61,569 nucleotides of DNA from Nocardia alni (GTDB taxonomy: Bacteria > Actinomycetota > Actinomycetes > Mycobacteriales > Mycobacteriaceae), in the NCBI RefSeq assembly GCF_019038435.1, contig NZ_JAGPOX010000043.1, positions 1 to 61,569 on the forward strand. Direction: 5' to 3'. Each line of letters begins with the position of its first letter. Positions within the stretch are counted from its first letter, which is position 1. A model generated the notes under the pieces. That model made no database searches. It saw only the letters and a list, made by a program, of their open reading frames with translations, and was not told the DNA's origin. Positions 8,589 through 17,706 of the stretch are shown here, in pieces. The position numbers were made by a program, and so were the translations under genes.

Positions 8589-9803
8589 TCATGGATTCGC
8601 CTCCAGTGCGAGAATTTCCGTGTCGGACATGCCCAGTAGCCCGGACAGCACCTCGTGCGTATGTTCGCCGAGGTCGGGGCCGACCGAACGGATGGGCAGG
8701 GATTGCCCGCCGATCACCGGCACGATGCCCGGGAAACCGACCTGTTTCGGTTCGGGCTCACCGACATCCACCGGGAAGTGCTGAATCATATTGCGTGCCC
8801 TGTACTGCTCGTCGCCCGCGATATCGGCGGCGGTATAGATCGGTCCGGACGGAATCGCCGCTTCTTCGAGGATACCCAGCGCCTCGTCCCGGGTATGCCG
8901 GCGCGTCCACTCCGCGATGGCGGCATCGAGGCGGTCGCGGTGCCGCCAGCGACCGGCGTTATCGGCCAGTTCCGGATCCGCGGCCAGGTCGGGGCGCTCG
9001 ATGACCCGCATGTACCGCTGGAAGATCGCGTCACCGTTGCCGCCGATGATGATGCTCACCCCGTCCGAGCAGGGATAGGCGTTGCTGGGCGCGATGCCCT
9101 CCATCCGGCCGCCGACCCGCTCCCGGGTGATGTCGTAGGCGAAGTAGTCCGGCACCAGCGATTCCATCACCGACAGGATCGACTCGTTCAGCGCCACGTC
9201 GATGACTCGCTGCGGCAACGGGATCCGATCATCCGAGCGCTCCCGCTGGAACAGCGCCATCACGGTGCCGAACGCGGCGTAGATCCCGGCGATCGAATCG
9301 CCGATCGACACGCCCACCCGCACCGGTGGCCGGTCCGGATCGCCGACCAGTTCCCGCAGCCCGCCCACGGCCTCGGCCACCGCCGCGAACCCGGGACGCT
9401 GCGACAGCGGGCCGGTCTGCCCGTACGCGGAGATCCGGGTGATCACCAGATCCGGATTGGCCTTCGTCAGTTCCTCCGGTCCGAGACCCCACTTCTCCAG
9501 CATGCCGGGCCGGAAATTCTCCAGCAGCACATCGCACCTCGTGACGAGGTCCAAGACGACCGCTCGCCCGGCCTCGGATCGCAGATCCAGCGTGATCGAC
9601 TTCTTGTTCCGGTTGACCGTGCGATACAGCATCGAGGTATCACCGCCGTACAACCGCCAGTTGCGCAGCTCATCACCGGTTTTGGGGCGTTCCACCTTGA
9701 TCACCTCGGCGCCGAAGTCGCCGAGTATGCGGCCCGCGGTGGGCGCGGCGATGTAATTGCCCAGTTCGAGTACCCGGACTCCGTCCAGCGGCCGAATCTC
9801 CAT
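8589..9803 (-). CDS. Class III (CaiB/BaiF) CoA-transferase
   Basis: A 404-residue family III CoA-transferase that moves CoA between carboxylic acids without a free thioester intermediate. The N-terminus LDGVRVLELGNYIAAPTAGR and the following LGDFGAEVIKVERP are the standard family opening. The conserved Asp expected to form the aspartyl-CoA anhydride lies in the mid-protein region. The ATG at 9803 was chosen; an in-frame TTG 12 bases upstream is possible and neither has a strong ribosome site. It is the first gene of a two-gene operon with the HMG-CoA-lyase-type gene. Confidence 0.87.
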   Translation of the reverse strand: MEIRPLDGVRVLELGNYIAAPTAGRILGDFGAEVIKVERPKTGDELRNWRLYGGDTSMLYRTVNRNKKSITLDLRSEAGRAVVLDLVTRCDVLLENFRPGMLEKWGLGPEELTKANPDLVITRISAYGQTGPLSQRPGFAAVAEAVGGLRELVGDPDRPPVRVGVSIGDSIAGIYAAFGTVMALFQRERSDDRIPLPQRVIDVALNESILSVMESLVPDYFAYDITRERVGGRMEGIAPSNAYPCSDGVSIIIGGNGDAIFQRYMRVIERPDLAADPELADNAGRWRHRDRLDAAIAEWTRRHTRDEALGILEEAAIPSGPIYTAADIAGDEQYRARNMIQHFPVDVGEPEPKQVGFPGIVPVIGGQSLPIRSVGPDLGEHTHEVLSGLLGMSDTEILALEANP

Positions 9804-9832
9804 GAGTCGATTCAACCAGTGGACGGGTGCGG

Positions 9833-10555
9833 TTAACCAGCGCTACCGCTGAAGGGCCACGGAGGCCGGTTGGGCGCGGCGGGCGGCGGTGGCGGAGGAG
9901 GTCCCGGGAGAACGGGTGCTCCCGGAACGATGACGGGACCGTGGCCGCCGCCGGGATGCCCCTGGCAGTGGCCGTAACGGTCGCACCCGTTCCGGTTGAG
10001 GCCGTCTCGGTTGAAGCCGCCGCGGTCGTATCCGTATCGGTCGTAACCCTGCTGGTTGAAGCCGGATCTGTCGTATCCGAATCGGTCGTATCCGAACTGG
10101 TTGAAGCCGTCCGCGCCGAAGCCGTCGGGACTGCACGGCGGGAAGCCGCAGTTCGTCGGGGGCGGCGGCGCCGGATTTCTCATGGGCATCGGGGACCGCG
10201 GGATGGATTGATGCGGCACGGATTGATGCGGCAGAGACTGCGGCGCAGACTGATGCGGCAGAGACTGATGTGGGACAGCCGGTACCGGCGGAGAGTTCGG
10301 CGAGAAGGTCGGGGCGGGTTCGACGATCGTCGGTGGCGAGGCGGCAGGGCCCGACGATATGGCCGTCGCCGCGGCTGCCGAGGCGTTGGGGACCTGGGTC
10401 TGCGCGGCGACCGCCACCGTCACCGCTGCGGTGGGGACGGCTGCGAGCAGTCCGAGAACGGCCAAGCCGCGAGGTATCCGCCGGGTGGATTTATTCGAGA
10501 CGTTCGAACCCGTGCGGGTGCCGGACAGTCGAGCTTTCAATGATCGGGCACGCAT
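9833..10555 (-). CDS. Exported Pro-rich protein with tandem pentapeptide repeats
   Basis: A 240-residue protein. ATG 10555 was chosen because GGAGAGGAA precedes it. A basic head and a hydrophobic helix (PRGLAVLGLLAAVPTAAVTV) form a signal peptide or anchor. Then come a Pro/Ser linker, a block of PHQS[LVAI] repeats, and ten uninterrupted pentapeptides with consensus x-Gly-[Phe/Tyr]-[Asp/Asn]-[Arg/Gln]. The tail is Gly/Pro-rich with polyproline. No catalytic domain is present. The likely role is an extended surface or wall-associated polypeptide (inference). It is downstream of and co-directional with the dioxygenase gene, separated by a hairpin. Confidence 0.7.
   Translation of the reverse strand: MRARSLKARLSGTRTGSNVSNKSTRRIPRGLAVLGLLAAVPTAAVTVAVAAQTQVPNASAAAATAISSGPAASPPTIVEPAPTFSPNSPPVPAVPHQSLPHQSAPQSLPHQSVPHQSIPRSPMPMRNPAPPPPTNCGFPPCSPDGFGADGFNQFGYDRFGYDRSGFNQQGYDRYGYDRGGFNRDGLNRNGCDRYGHCQGHPGGGHGPVIVPGAPVLPGPPPPPPPAAPNRPPWPFSGSAG
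9962..10111 (-). repeat. Ten tandem 15-bp units encoding pentapeptides
   Basis: Exactly 150 bases encode ten consecutive pentapeptides. Reading the minus strand they are DGFNQ, FGYDR, FGYDR, SGFNQ, QGYDR, YGYDR, GGFNR, DGLNR, NGCDR and YGHCQ. The 15-base period keeps frame, so copy number can change without breaking the protein. Confidence 0.85.
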
Positions 10556-10613
10556 GGTCCGTTCCTCTCCACGGTCCGACCCTGTCATAAGGGGATCGAG
10601 CCGTGAGTGAAAC

Positions 10614-10664
10614 AGCCGAAAGTCACAGCACATTACCAGCTTTCGGCAGTTGTGACTTTCGGCT
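10614..10664 (-). terminator. Hairpin terminator downstream of the dioxygenase gene
   Basis: Perfect 14-base arms, 10614-10627 (AGCCGAAAGTCACA) and 10651-10664, enclose 23 bases. An extra CTTTCGGC in the loop offers an alternative pairing. It begins 7 bases past the stop of the minus-strand dioxygenase gene. The trailing T-tract is weak, as is usual in actinobacteria. Confidence 0.65.
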
Positions 10665-10670
10665 TTCTAT

Positions 10671-11603
10671 TCAGGCGGCGATTCGGTCGATTACCGAGTA
10701 GTGCTCGGCGTTTCCGGCGATGATCGTGCTCGGGCGGCCGTCGACGCCGACGGGGATATCGCCGGCGAGGGTGATACGGGTCAGTTTGCGGTGCTCGGCG
10801 CCGTCGTAGTCGTCGATCGCGTAGTGCTGCGTGGCTCGGTTGTCCCAGATCGCGACGTCGCCCAGTGTCCAGTTCCAGCGTGTGGTGTGTTCGAGCCTGG
10901 TCACCCGGTCCTGGAACAGCCGGAACAGGGCATCGGATTCGGACTTGCCCAGGCCTACGAACTGCTTCACGAAATGGCCCAGCAGTAGGGCGCGTTCACC
11001 GGTTTCCGGGTGTACGCGCACGACCGGATGCTCGGTCTCGTAATAGGCCGATTCGAATTCCGCGCGGTACGCCTTGTTGTCCTCGGTGGGATCTACGTTG
11101 TGGCGGGCGGCGTAGTCGTAGGTGTTGGTGTGCCGGGCGCGCAGATTCTCGGCGAGGAGTTTGAGTGGCTCGGGCAGCGCGGCGTAGGCGGCCACCGTGG
11201 AGGCCCAGGTGGTCGAGCCGCCGTAGCTGGGCAGTGACACCGCTCGCAGGATCGAGGCCTTCGGCACCCGGTCGACGAAGGTGACGTCGGTGTGCCAGCT
11301 GTTGGCGCGGCCGGTGTGCGAGTCGATGGCCAGGCTGCGCACGCCGTGCGAGGTGACCGTCGGGTGGGGTGTGGTGGGCGAGCCGAGCAGCTGGGCGAAT
11401 GCGTACTGGCCCTCCTCGGTCAGATGCTGCTGGCCGCGGAAGAAGATCACCTTGTGCTCGTTCAGCGCGGCGCGAATCGACGCGACGGCTTCGGCGCTCA
11501 GGTCGCCGCCCAGCCGTACTCCGTCGATCTGCGCGCCGATGTGGGTTCCGAGCTTGACCACCTCGAGGGATGTGTCTGTCTGTGCTGCGTAATCGACGGA
11601 CAT
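10671..11603 (-). CDS. TauD/AtsK-type Fe(II)/2-oxoglutarate dioxygenase (alkylsulfatase-like)
   Basis: A 310-residue non-haem iron dioxygenase that would hydroxylate a sulfonate or sulfate ester beside the sulfur group, releasing sulfite or sulfate plus aldehyde. The metal triad is readable: His-x-Asp in SWHTDVTF and the distal His in TQHYAIDDY, followed by an Arg (HRKLTRITLAGD) for 2-oxoglutarate. ANSWHTDVTFVDRVPKAS is close to my memory of M. tuberculosis Rv3406 and Pseudomonas AtsK. ATG 11603 was preferred over an in-frame ATG 45 bases upstream because the family begins near MSVDYAAQ. A role in sulfur scavenging is likely. Confidence 0.85.
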   Translation of the reverse strand: MSVDYAAQTDTSLEVVKLGTHIGAQIDGVRLGGDLSAEAVASIRAALNEHKVIFFRGQQHLTEEGQYAFAQLLGSPTTPHPTVTSHGVRSLAIDSHTGRANSWHTDVTFVDRVPKASILRAVSLPSYGGSTTWASTVAAYAALPEPLKLLAENLRARHTNTYDYAARHNVDPTEDNKAYRAEFESAYYETEHPVVRVHPETGERALLLGHFVKQFVGLGKSESDALFRLFQDRVTRLEHTTRWNWTLGDVAIWDNRATQHYAIDDYDGAEHRKLTRITLAGDIPVGVDGRPSTIIAGNAEHYSVIDRIAA

Positions 11604-11705
11604 GGGCAGGCCTTTCGCTCGGAGCCGGGTGCGTAATGAGCACATCACCGTGCGGCGGGGCGAAACCAGATTTGCGGTCAGCCCGATCGAAACCCGGGCC
11701 CCGGC

Positions 11706-12476
11706 TCAGGCGATATGTTCGCGCAGGTAGGCCAGGTCTTCGGCGAGGCCCTCGGCGGGGGTCTCCAGGATCACCGGGGCGTCGGCGGTGCGGCACACCT
11801 CGGCCAGCAGCTGCGGGTCGATGGTGCCCTCGGAGAAGTTGGCGTGCCGGTCCGCGCCGGAATCGAACTCGTCGCGCGAGGAGTTCAGATGGACCAGGTC
11901 GATGCGTCCGGTGATGCCCCGGATCCGGTCGACGACGCCGACCAGCTCCTCACCGCCGGCCCAGGCGTGGCAGGTGTCCAGGCAGAAACCCGCGCCGAAA
12001 TCGCCCACCGCGTCCCACAGTCGGGCGATGGAATCGAAATACCGGGCCATCGCGTGATTTCCGCCGGCGGTGTTCTCGATCAGGATCGGGACCGCGAAAC
12101 CGCCCTTGTCCTGCTGGCGCTCGAACAGTTTGCGCCAGTTCACAATGCCCGCCTCGATCTCACTGTCCGAGCGGACATGGCCGCCGTGCACCACGAGGCC
12201 GAACGCGCCGAGTTCGGCCGCGGCCTGGGCCTGCAACGCGACAGCCTGGCGCGAGGGCATGCGCAGGCGGTTGTTGGTGCTGGCCACGTTGATCTGATAC
12301 GAGGAGTGCACCACCACGTCGATCGGGCTGGCCACGATCTGCTCGGTCTGCGGATGCGGCTGGGGCTTGTCCCAACTCTGCGGATCCACCACGAACAGCT
12401 GGATGACCTCGGCGCCGAGCTTCTCGCCGAAGCCGATCGGATCACCGTCGTCCCGAACATGTGCTCCAATTCGCAT
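11706..12476 (-). CDS. nfo: Endonuclease IV (AP endonuclease)
   Basis: A 256-residue TIM-barrel AP endonuclease that cleaves DNA 5' of abasic sites in base excision repair. The N-terminal MRIGAHV, the His ligands in VVHSSYQINVAS and LVVHGGHV, the Glu in ILIENTAGG, the metal-ligand segment FCLDTCHAWAGG, VHLNSSRDEFDSGADRH and the closing VILETPAEG match the three-zinc site of the family. It is slightly shorter than E. coli Nfo, like the mycobacterial End protein. It is divergent from the Ser/Thr kinase gene. No LexA box was seen upstream. Confidence 0.88.
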   Translation of the reverse strand: MRIGAHVRDDGDPIGFGEKLGAEVIQLFVVDPQSWDKPQPHPQTEQIVASPIDVVVHSSYQINVASTNNRLRMPSRQAVALQAQAAAELGAFGLVVHGGHVRSDSEIEAGIVNWRKLFERQQDKGGFAVPILIENTAGGNHAMARYFDSIARLWDAVGDFGAGFCLDTCHAWAGGEELVGVVDRIRGITGRIDLVHLNSSRDEFDSGADRHANFSEGTIDPQLLAEVCRTADAPVILETPAEGLAEDLAYLREHIA

Positions 12477-12699
12477 GGGGCGAGCGTATCGACACCCACC
12501 GACAAGTAGCCGACCGCCCGCCGGACCAGCGGAATGTCTGCTTCGATCGCTACGGCTGTTCCGCGGCTGCGGCGTGCCGGTCGTACAGGACTGCTATGGT
12601 TTCGGTGTTTCCCGTGGTCGGGCAGTCGGCGACGGAGTTCACGCTGTACGGTCGTGCACTGACGGGTCCCGGTGCGCGGCAAGGGAATTGGGAGCGCGC

Positions 12700-13977
12700 A
12701 TGGTGGACAACGGTGAGATTTTCGCCGGATATCTGATCGAGCAGCTGCTCGGGCGCGGCGGCATGGGGTCGGTCTACCTCGCCAAACATCCGCGGCTGCC
12801 CCGCAAGACAGCGCTCAAGCTGCTGAACCGGGAAATGGTGTCCGACCACGAGATTCGTGCCCGCTTCGAGCGTGAGGCCGACCTGGTCGCCCAGCTGGAC
12901 CATCCCAATATCGTGACCGTCTACGACCGTGGTCTCGAGGACGGGCAGCTGTGGATCTCCATGCAGTACATCGACGGTATCGATGCCGCCAGCGTGGAAC
13001 CGACCCGGCTGCCGCCCGAACGCGCGGTGCAGATCATCGGTGAGGTCGCCGAGGCGCTGGACTACGCGCACGACAACGACGTCCTGCACCGCGATGTGAA
13101 GCCCGCGAATATTTTGCTCGCGCGCTCGACCGGCGGTAAGGGTGAACGGGTCTATCTCACCGACTTCGGCATCGCCCGGCTGCGCGACGACGGCGGCCAC
13201 CTCACCCAGACCGGCACGTTCACCGCGACGCTGGCCTACGCCTCGCCCGAGCAGCTCACCGGCGCCTCGCTGGACGGGCGCTCGGATCAGTACTCGCTGG
13301 CGTGCAGCCTGTTCTGGCTGTTCACCGGTACGGGCCCGTTCGCGGCGTCCAATCCGGCCGCAGTGATCCGCGGTCATCTGCAACAGCCGCCGCCGGCGCT
13401 GAGTTCGGTGCGGACCGGGCTGCCGCCCGCGCTGGACGCGGTGCTGATCAAGGCGATGTCCAAGCGCCCGGACGACAGATTCGCCAAGTGCGTGGACTTC
13501 GCCGTCGCCGCGCGGCGCGCGCTCGCCATACCCAGCTCACCGCAGATGCCGGTGGCGCCGCCGTACACCGGCGGCGCCATACCGACGGTCGGCCAGCAGA
13601 TGGGACCGCGGACCGGACCGCCGATCCCGCATACCGCCCAGGCCGCGATGCCGCATACGGCCGCGCCCCCGACGCCCATGCCCACTCCGATGCCGACCGC
13701 GATGCCCGCTCCCGGTCCGATGAACGGGATATCCGGTCCGGCTGTGCAGCCGATGTATCAGCAGCCCAGCTCGGTGTATCACCAGCAGCCCAGCGCGGTC
13801 TACCAGCAGCAGCCTGGTGTGGCGTATTCGCACCCGGGCGGCGGATACGGTGGCGGGTATACGCCCGCGCCGATGCCGCCGCAGCGCAAATCCAATACCG
13901 GCCTGATCATCGGCATCATCATCGGTGTGGTGGTGCTGGTACTCATCGTGTTGGTGATCATCGGATCGATGGGCTGA
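12700..13977 (+). CDS. Membrane-anchored Ser/Thr protein kinase without extracellular sensor
   Basis: A 425-residue Hanks-type kinase. ATG 12700 follows GGGAG at a 5-base spacing. The kinase domain occupies about residues 8-275: glycine loop LGRGGMGSVY, catalytic Lys in ALKLL, HRDVKPANILL, DFG, and Ser-Pro-Glu in place of Ala-Pro-Glu. The juxtamembrane linker (about 275-395) is rich in Pro, Met, Gln and Tyr with repeated QQPS motifs. A single transmembrane helix (LIIGIIIGVVVLVLIVLVII) ends the protein, leaving only about four residues outside, so signal input must come through the linker, the membrane or a partner. The ABC transporter genes follow about 90 bases later. Confidence 0.9.
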   Translation: MVDNGEIFAGYLIEQLLGRGGMGSVYLAKHPRLPRKTALKLLNREMVSDHEIRARFEREADLVAQLDHPNIVTVYDRGLEDGQLWISMQYIDGIDAASVEPTRLPPERAVQIIGEVAEALDYAHDNDVLHRDVKPANILLARSTGGKGERVYLTDFGIARLRDDGGHLTQTGTFTATLAYASPEQLTGASLDGRSDQYSLACSLFWLFTGTGPFAASNPAAVIRGHLQQPPPALSSVRTGLPPALDAVLIKAMSKRPDDRFAKCVDFAVAARRALAIPSSPQMPVAPPYTGGAIPTVGQQMGPRTGPPIPHTAQAAMPHTAAPPTPMPTPMPTAMPAPGPMNGISGPAVQPMYQQPSSVYHQQPSAVYQQQPGVAYSHPGGGYGGGYTPAPMPPQRKSNTGLIIGIIIGVVVLVLIVLVIIGSMG

Positions 13978-14070
13978 TCTGGGACGATGCGCTAGCTCGA
14001 GGGTGGTCCCGGCGGTACTCGGGGAAATCCCTGATGGCGCGGGCGCGCGGGTTTCGGAAGACTGGACACC

Positions 14071-14883
14071 ATGACTGCCGATGCCCTGGGCACCGAAACG
14101 CACGCAAGCTCCGAAACTTCTGCCTCCACCGCAGGTCAGGCCGCTGGCGCCGCCGAGGCGATCGCCGCCCGCGCCACCGATCTGGTGAAGCTCTACGGGA
14201 TCGGCGACACCCAGGTCCGGGCGCTGGACGGCGTGTCGGCCGACTTCGCTCGCGGCGAGTTCACCGCCATCATGGGACCGTCGGGGTCCGGTAAGTCCAC
14301 CCTCATGCACTGCCTGGCCGGGCTGGATTCGTCCACGTCCGGCACGGTGCGGATCGGCGATACCGATCTAACCGGTCTGTCGGACAAACAGATGACCCGG
14401 CTACGCCGAGACCGCATCGGCTTCGTCTTCCAGGCGTTCAACCTGGTACCGACGCTGACCGCGCTGGAGAACATCACCCTGCCGCTGGATATCGCCGGAC
14501 GCGCACCCGATCGTGAGTGGCTCGACACGGTGATCGACCGACTGGGCCTGCGAGACCGGCTCACGCACCGGCCCAGCGAACTGTCCGGTGGGCAGCAGCA
14601 GCGGGTGGCGTGCGCGCGGGCGCTGGCGGGTCAGCCCGACATCATCTTCGGCGACGAGCCCACCGGAAATCTGGACTCGCGCTCGTCCGGTGAGGTGCTG
14701 TCCATCCTGCGCGCGGCTGTGGACGAGTTCGGTCAGACCGTCGTCATCGTCACCCACGAACCGCACGCCGCCTCCTTCGCCGATCGCGTGATCTTCCTGG
14801 CCGACGGTGCGATCGTGGACGAACTGCGCGATCCCACCGCCGATTCCGTGCTGGACCGGATGAAAAAGCTGGAGAGCCTGTAA
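14071..14883 (+). CDS. ABC transporter ATP-binding protein (MacB/LolD type)
   Basis: A 270-residue nucleotide-binding subunit. Walker A is GPSGSGKST (about residues 70-78), the signature is LSGGQQQR, Walker B is IIFGDEPTGNLD and the switch His lies in VIVTHEPHAAS. The DEPTGNLDS wording and the length place it in the LolD/MacB/FtsE-like group that drives a FtsX-fold permease by mechanotransmission instead of moving cargo through a channel. The N-terminal 35 residues are a low-complexity extension. Its stop codon shares a base with the permease start (TAATG), so the two are translationally coupled. Confidence 0.93.
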   Translation: MTADALGTETHASSETSASTAGQAAGAAEAIAARATDLVKLYGIGDTQVRALDGVSADFARGEFTAIMGPSGSGKSTLMHCLAGLDSSTSGTVRIGDTDLTGLSDKQMTRLRRDRIGFVFQAFNLVPTLTALENITLPLDIAGRAPDREWLDTVIDRLGLRDRLTHRPSELSGGQQQRVACARALAGQPDIIFGDEPTGNLDSRSSGEVLSILRAAVDEFGQTVVIVTHEPHAASFADRVIFLADGAIVDELRDPTADSVLDRMKKLESL

Positions 14884-17402
14884 TGGCCGTGCACCCCATG
14901 CGCAGGGTCGCCCTGCGCAATCTCGCCGCGCACAAGGTGCGCCTGGCGTTGACGCTGCTGTCGGTGATCCTCGGGACCGCCTTCGTCGCGGGCTCCTTCG
15001 TATTCACCGACACCCTGCAGCGCACCTTCGACGGGATCTTCGCCGACCAGGCCAAGGGCGTGGACGTACGGGTGGAGCCCAAAGGCCGTGAGTCGATAGG
15101 CATTCCGCTCGACACCGTGAACACGATCAGCGCGACGCCCGGGGTGCGCGCGGTCGCGCCCGCGGTGCGGGGGCCGATCGTGCTGCTGAAGAACGGGCAT
15201 GCGGTGCAGACCGGCGGCGCGCCGAGCCTGGGGCAGTCGTATCTACCGCCGGGCAAGGCCGTCGCCCAGTCACCGACGTTCGTCGCGGGTGCGCCGCCCG
15301 CACAGTCGGGGCAGATCGCGATCAATACCGGCGGGGCGAAGAAGGCCGGGCTGGCGGTCGGCGACCACGCCACGATCCTGGTGCCCGCCAAGGGGAATGT
15401 GGACGTCACCATCAGTGGCCTCTACACCATGTCGTCGGATTCCGGCGGATTCATCGGGATCCTGTTCGACGACGCGCAGGCGCGCCAGCTGTTCACCGAC
15501 GGCCAGCATGTGGACTACCTGGATATCGCCACCGCGCACGGGGTTCCGGCCGATACCGTGCGCGACCGGCTGTCCCGTGTGCTGCCGGACTACAAGGTGG
15601 TGGACGGTGATCAGGTGCGTGCCGACGCCAAGACCCAGGTCGGTAACGCGCTGAAATTCGTGAACTACTTCCTGCTCGCGTTCGGCGCGATCGCACTGCT
15701 GGTGGGCACCTTCATCATCTACAACACCTTCTCCATGATCGTGGCCCAGCGGCTGCGTGAGCTGGCACTGCTGCGGGCGGTCGGCGCGAGCCGCGGGCAG
15801 GTCGGCTGGTCGGTGGTCGGCGAGGCGGCGATCATCGGATTGATCGGCAGTGCGATCGGTTTGGGCGGAGGGGTCGCGCTGGCCTTCGGATTGTCCGGGG
15901 CGCTCAACGCGTTCCATCTCGGGCTGCCCACCGGATCCATGCAGGTGCTGCCGCGGACCGTCCTCATCTCGCTGGGCACCGGGCTGGTGGTGACCGTGGT
16001 CAGCGCCTACGCCCCGGCGCGGCGGGCGGCCCTGCTCGCGCCGGTGGAGGCGATGCGTGAGGAGTTCGCCTCGGTCGGCGAGTCGCTTCGAGTCCGCACC
16101 TGGATCGGAGTGGTCCTGGCGGTGGCCGGAGTCGTACTCGTCGCTCTCGGGGCGCGGCATACCGGCGGCAACGCGGCGCTGACCGTCGGAATCGGCGCGG
16201 CGGCACTGATTTTCGCGGTGCTGTTCGCCTCGCCCGCGCTGTCCCGTCCGGTGCTGACGGTGCTCGGCACGTTGGTGCGCCCGTTCGGCCCGGTCGGGCG
16301 GATGTCCCGCAACAACGCCGTGCGCAATCCGCGGCGCACCGCCGCGACGGCGTTCGCGCTGACCCTCGGGCTGATGCTGGTCTCGGCGATCGCGATGCTC
16401 GGCTCCTCGGCCAAGGCCAGCGTGAGCGATCTGGTGGACCAGGGAGTCAAGGCCGACTACATCCTGTCCGGTCCGCAGCTGATCGGGGTGCCGCCCGGTG
16501 CGGCGCAGGCGGCCAGAGGCGTTGCGGGCGTTCGGGATGTGGTGGCCTTAGGCGGCGTGGAGCTCAAGGTCGGCGACGAGCAGGTGTACGGCATCTCACC
16601 GGACGGGCCGATGAGCCCGGTGTTGAACTACCAGATCCGCAGCGGCGGTTCCGCACTCGATGGCAACGAGATCCAGGTCTCGGAAACCGAAGCGGGAAAG
16701 CATAATTGGCACGCCGGGCAGAGTGTGCAGCTGACCGGCCTGGACGATAAGCCGTATACCGTCACCGTGTCCGGGATCTTCAAGGACACCCAGTTGCTCG
16801 GGTCGATGGTGGTGTCCCCGGCGCTGTACACCCAGATCATGCCCGTCGCGTTCCGCACCGACGTGCTGGCGCTGATCACCGCGGCCCCCGGCACGGATCT
16901 GAACCTCCTGCGGGCGAACCTGGTCAAGGCCACGGCGCCGTTCGTCGTGGTGCAGGTGGAGAACCGGGAGGAATTCAAGGGCACCGAGGGCAAACAGATC
17001 GACACCATGCTCGCGATCCTGTACGGGCTGCTGGCCTTGGCGGTCGTGATCGCGGTGCTCGGTATCGTCAACACCCTCGCGCTGTCGGTGGTCGAACGCC
17101 GCCGCGAGATCGGCATGCTGCGCGCGGTCGGCATGCTGCGACCACAGGTCCGGCGCACCATCTACCTCGAATCGATGCTGATCGCGGTATTCGGCGCGGT
17201 CGTCGGCGTGGTGCTCGGCCTCGGTCTGGGCGCCGGGTTCCTGCGCACCCTCAGCGATCTGGGCATCAGCACGATCGCCATTCCATGGACCCAGATCGTG
17301 CTCATGCTGATCGGTTCCGGTGTGGTCGGCGTGCTGGCGGCGGTGTGGCCCGGAGTCCGGGCCGCGCGCACACCCCCGCTGGCCGCCATCGCGGACCTGT
17401 GA
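14883..17402 (+). CDS. ABC transporter permease, FtsX/MacB-type, duplicated
   Basis: An 839-residue permease with two FtsX-type modules. An N-terminal helix (ALTLLSVILGTAFVAGSFVF) is followed by a large extracytoplasmic domain (about residues 50-250), three helices from YFLLAFGAIALLVGTFIIYN to about 380, and a helix pair around 405-465. A second extracytoplasmic domain (about 520-690) and three last helices, starting near MLAILYGLLALAVVIAVLGI, complete it. The motif ERRREIGMLRAVG and its first-half equivalent QRLRELALLRAVG are the coupling helices. Substrates of such exporters include lipoproteins, lipids or peptides; none can be assigned. It starts in TAATG overlap with the ATPase gene. Confidence 0.92.
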   Translation: MAVHPMRRVALRNLAAHKVRLALTLLSVILGTAFVAGSFVFTDTLQRTFDGIFADQAKGVDVRVEPKGRESIGIPLDTVNTISATPGVRAVAPAVRGPIVLLKNGHAVQTGGAPSLGQSYLPPGKAVAQSPTFVAGAPPAQSGQIAINTGGAKKAGLAVGDHATILVPAKGNVDVTISGLYTMSSDSGGFIGILFDDAQARQLFTDGQHVDYLDIATAHGVPADTVRDRLSRVLPDYKVVDGDQVRADAKTQVGNALKFVNYFLLAFGAIALLVGTFIIYNTFSMIVAQRLRELALLRAVGASRGQVGWSVVGEAAIIGLIGSAIGLGGGVALAFGLSGALNAFHLGLPTGSMQVLPRTVLISLGTGLVVTVVSAYAPARRAALLAPVEAMREEFASVGESLRVRTWIGVVLAVAGVVLVALGARHTGGNAALTVGIGAAALIFAVLFASPALSRPVLTVLGTLVRPFGPVGRMSRNNAVRNPRRTAATAFALTLGLMLVSAIAMLGSSAKASVSDLVDQGVKADYILSGPQLIGVPPGAAQAARGVAGVRDVVALGGVELKVGDEQVYGISPDGPMSPVLNYQIRSGGSALDGNEIQVSETEAGKHNWHAGQSVQLTGLDDKPYTVTVSGIFKDTQLLGSMVVSPALYTQIMPVAFRTDVLALITAAPGTDLNLLRANLVKATAPFVVVQVENREEFKGTEGKQIDTMLAILYGLLALAVVIAVLGIVNTLALSVVERRREIGMLRAVGMLRPQVRRTIYLESMLIAVFGAVVGVVLGLGLGAGFLRTLSDLGISTIAIPWTQIVLMLIGSGVVGVLAAVWPGVRAARTPPLAAIADL

Positions 17403-17580
17403 CGGGTCTCGGGGCGAGCAGGCAGACCAGACCGGCTGCCTCGTTGCGTTCGTCCGGATTCGAACGTATGACGACGATTGCCGCCTGTTTCGCGCGTTAA
17501 TACGTACCGATCGGTCTCTGAATCGTAGGATCGGCATGTTCGATATGCCCGTTTCTTGCGACGCTCGGACAAGGAGTGCG

Positions 17581-17706
17581 ATGAATCCCTTCGGCATCAT
17601 CGGTCAGGCGTTCGGGGTGTTGAGCTCTGGTGTAGGGATGGTGCAGGCGGTGATGCAGTTCGTGGAGAGTGCCACCTCCTTCGGGAGCAGTGGCTCGGGC
17701 GCCTAA
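17581..17706 (+). CDS. 41-residue hydrophobic peptide gene
   Basis: A short frame with a good ribosome site (AAGGAG, 4-5 bases before ATG 17581). The product begins MNPFGIIGQAFGVLSSGVGM, is mostly small and hydrophobic residues, and ends in a Ser/Gly tail (SFGSSGSGA). Most of it could form one amphipathic or membrane helix. It converges on the VWA gene and the two stop codons overlap (17703-17706). A second tiny hydrophobic gene of similar style lies at 29734, at the other edge of the same block. Function unknown; a membrane-active or structural peptide is one possibility. Confidence 0.55.
   Translation: MNPFGIIGQAFGVLSSGVGMVQAVMQFVESATSFGSSGSGA

Noticed and set aside
9962..10111. A CRISPR-like array of short repeats.
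   Set aside because: The 15-base units are contiguous, have no spacers, keep reading frame inside a protein gene and encode pentapeptides.
17445..17480. A second SOS-like site near TCGAACG at about 17458.
   Set aside because: The facing half-site has the wrong order and spacing (CGTTCG before TCGAACG), so it does not fit the LexA consensus.
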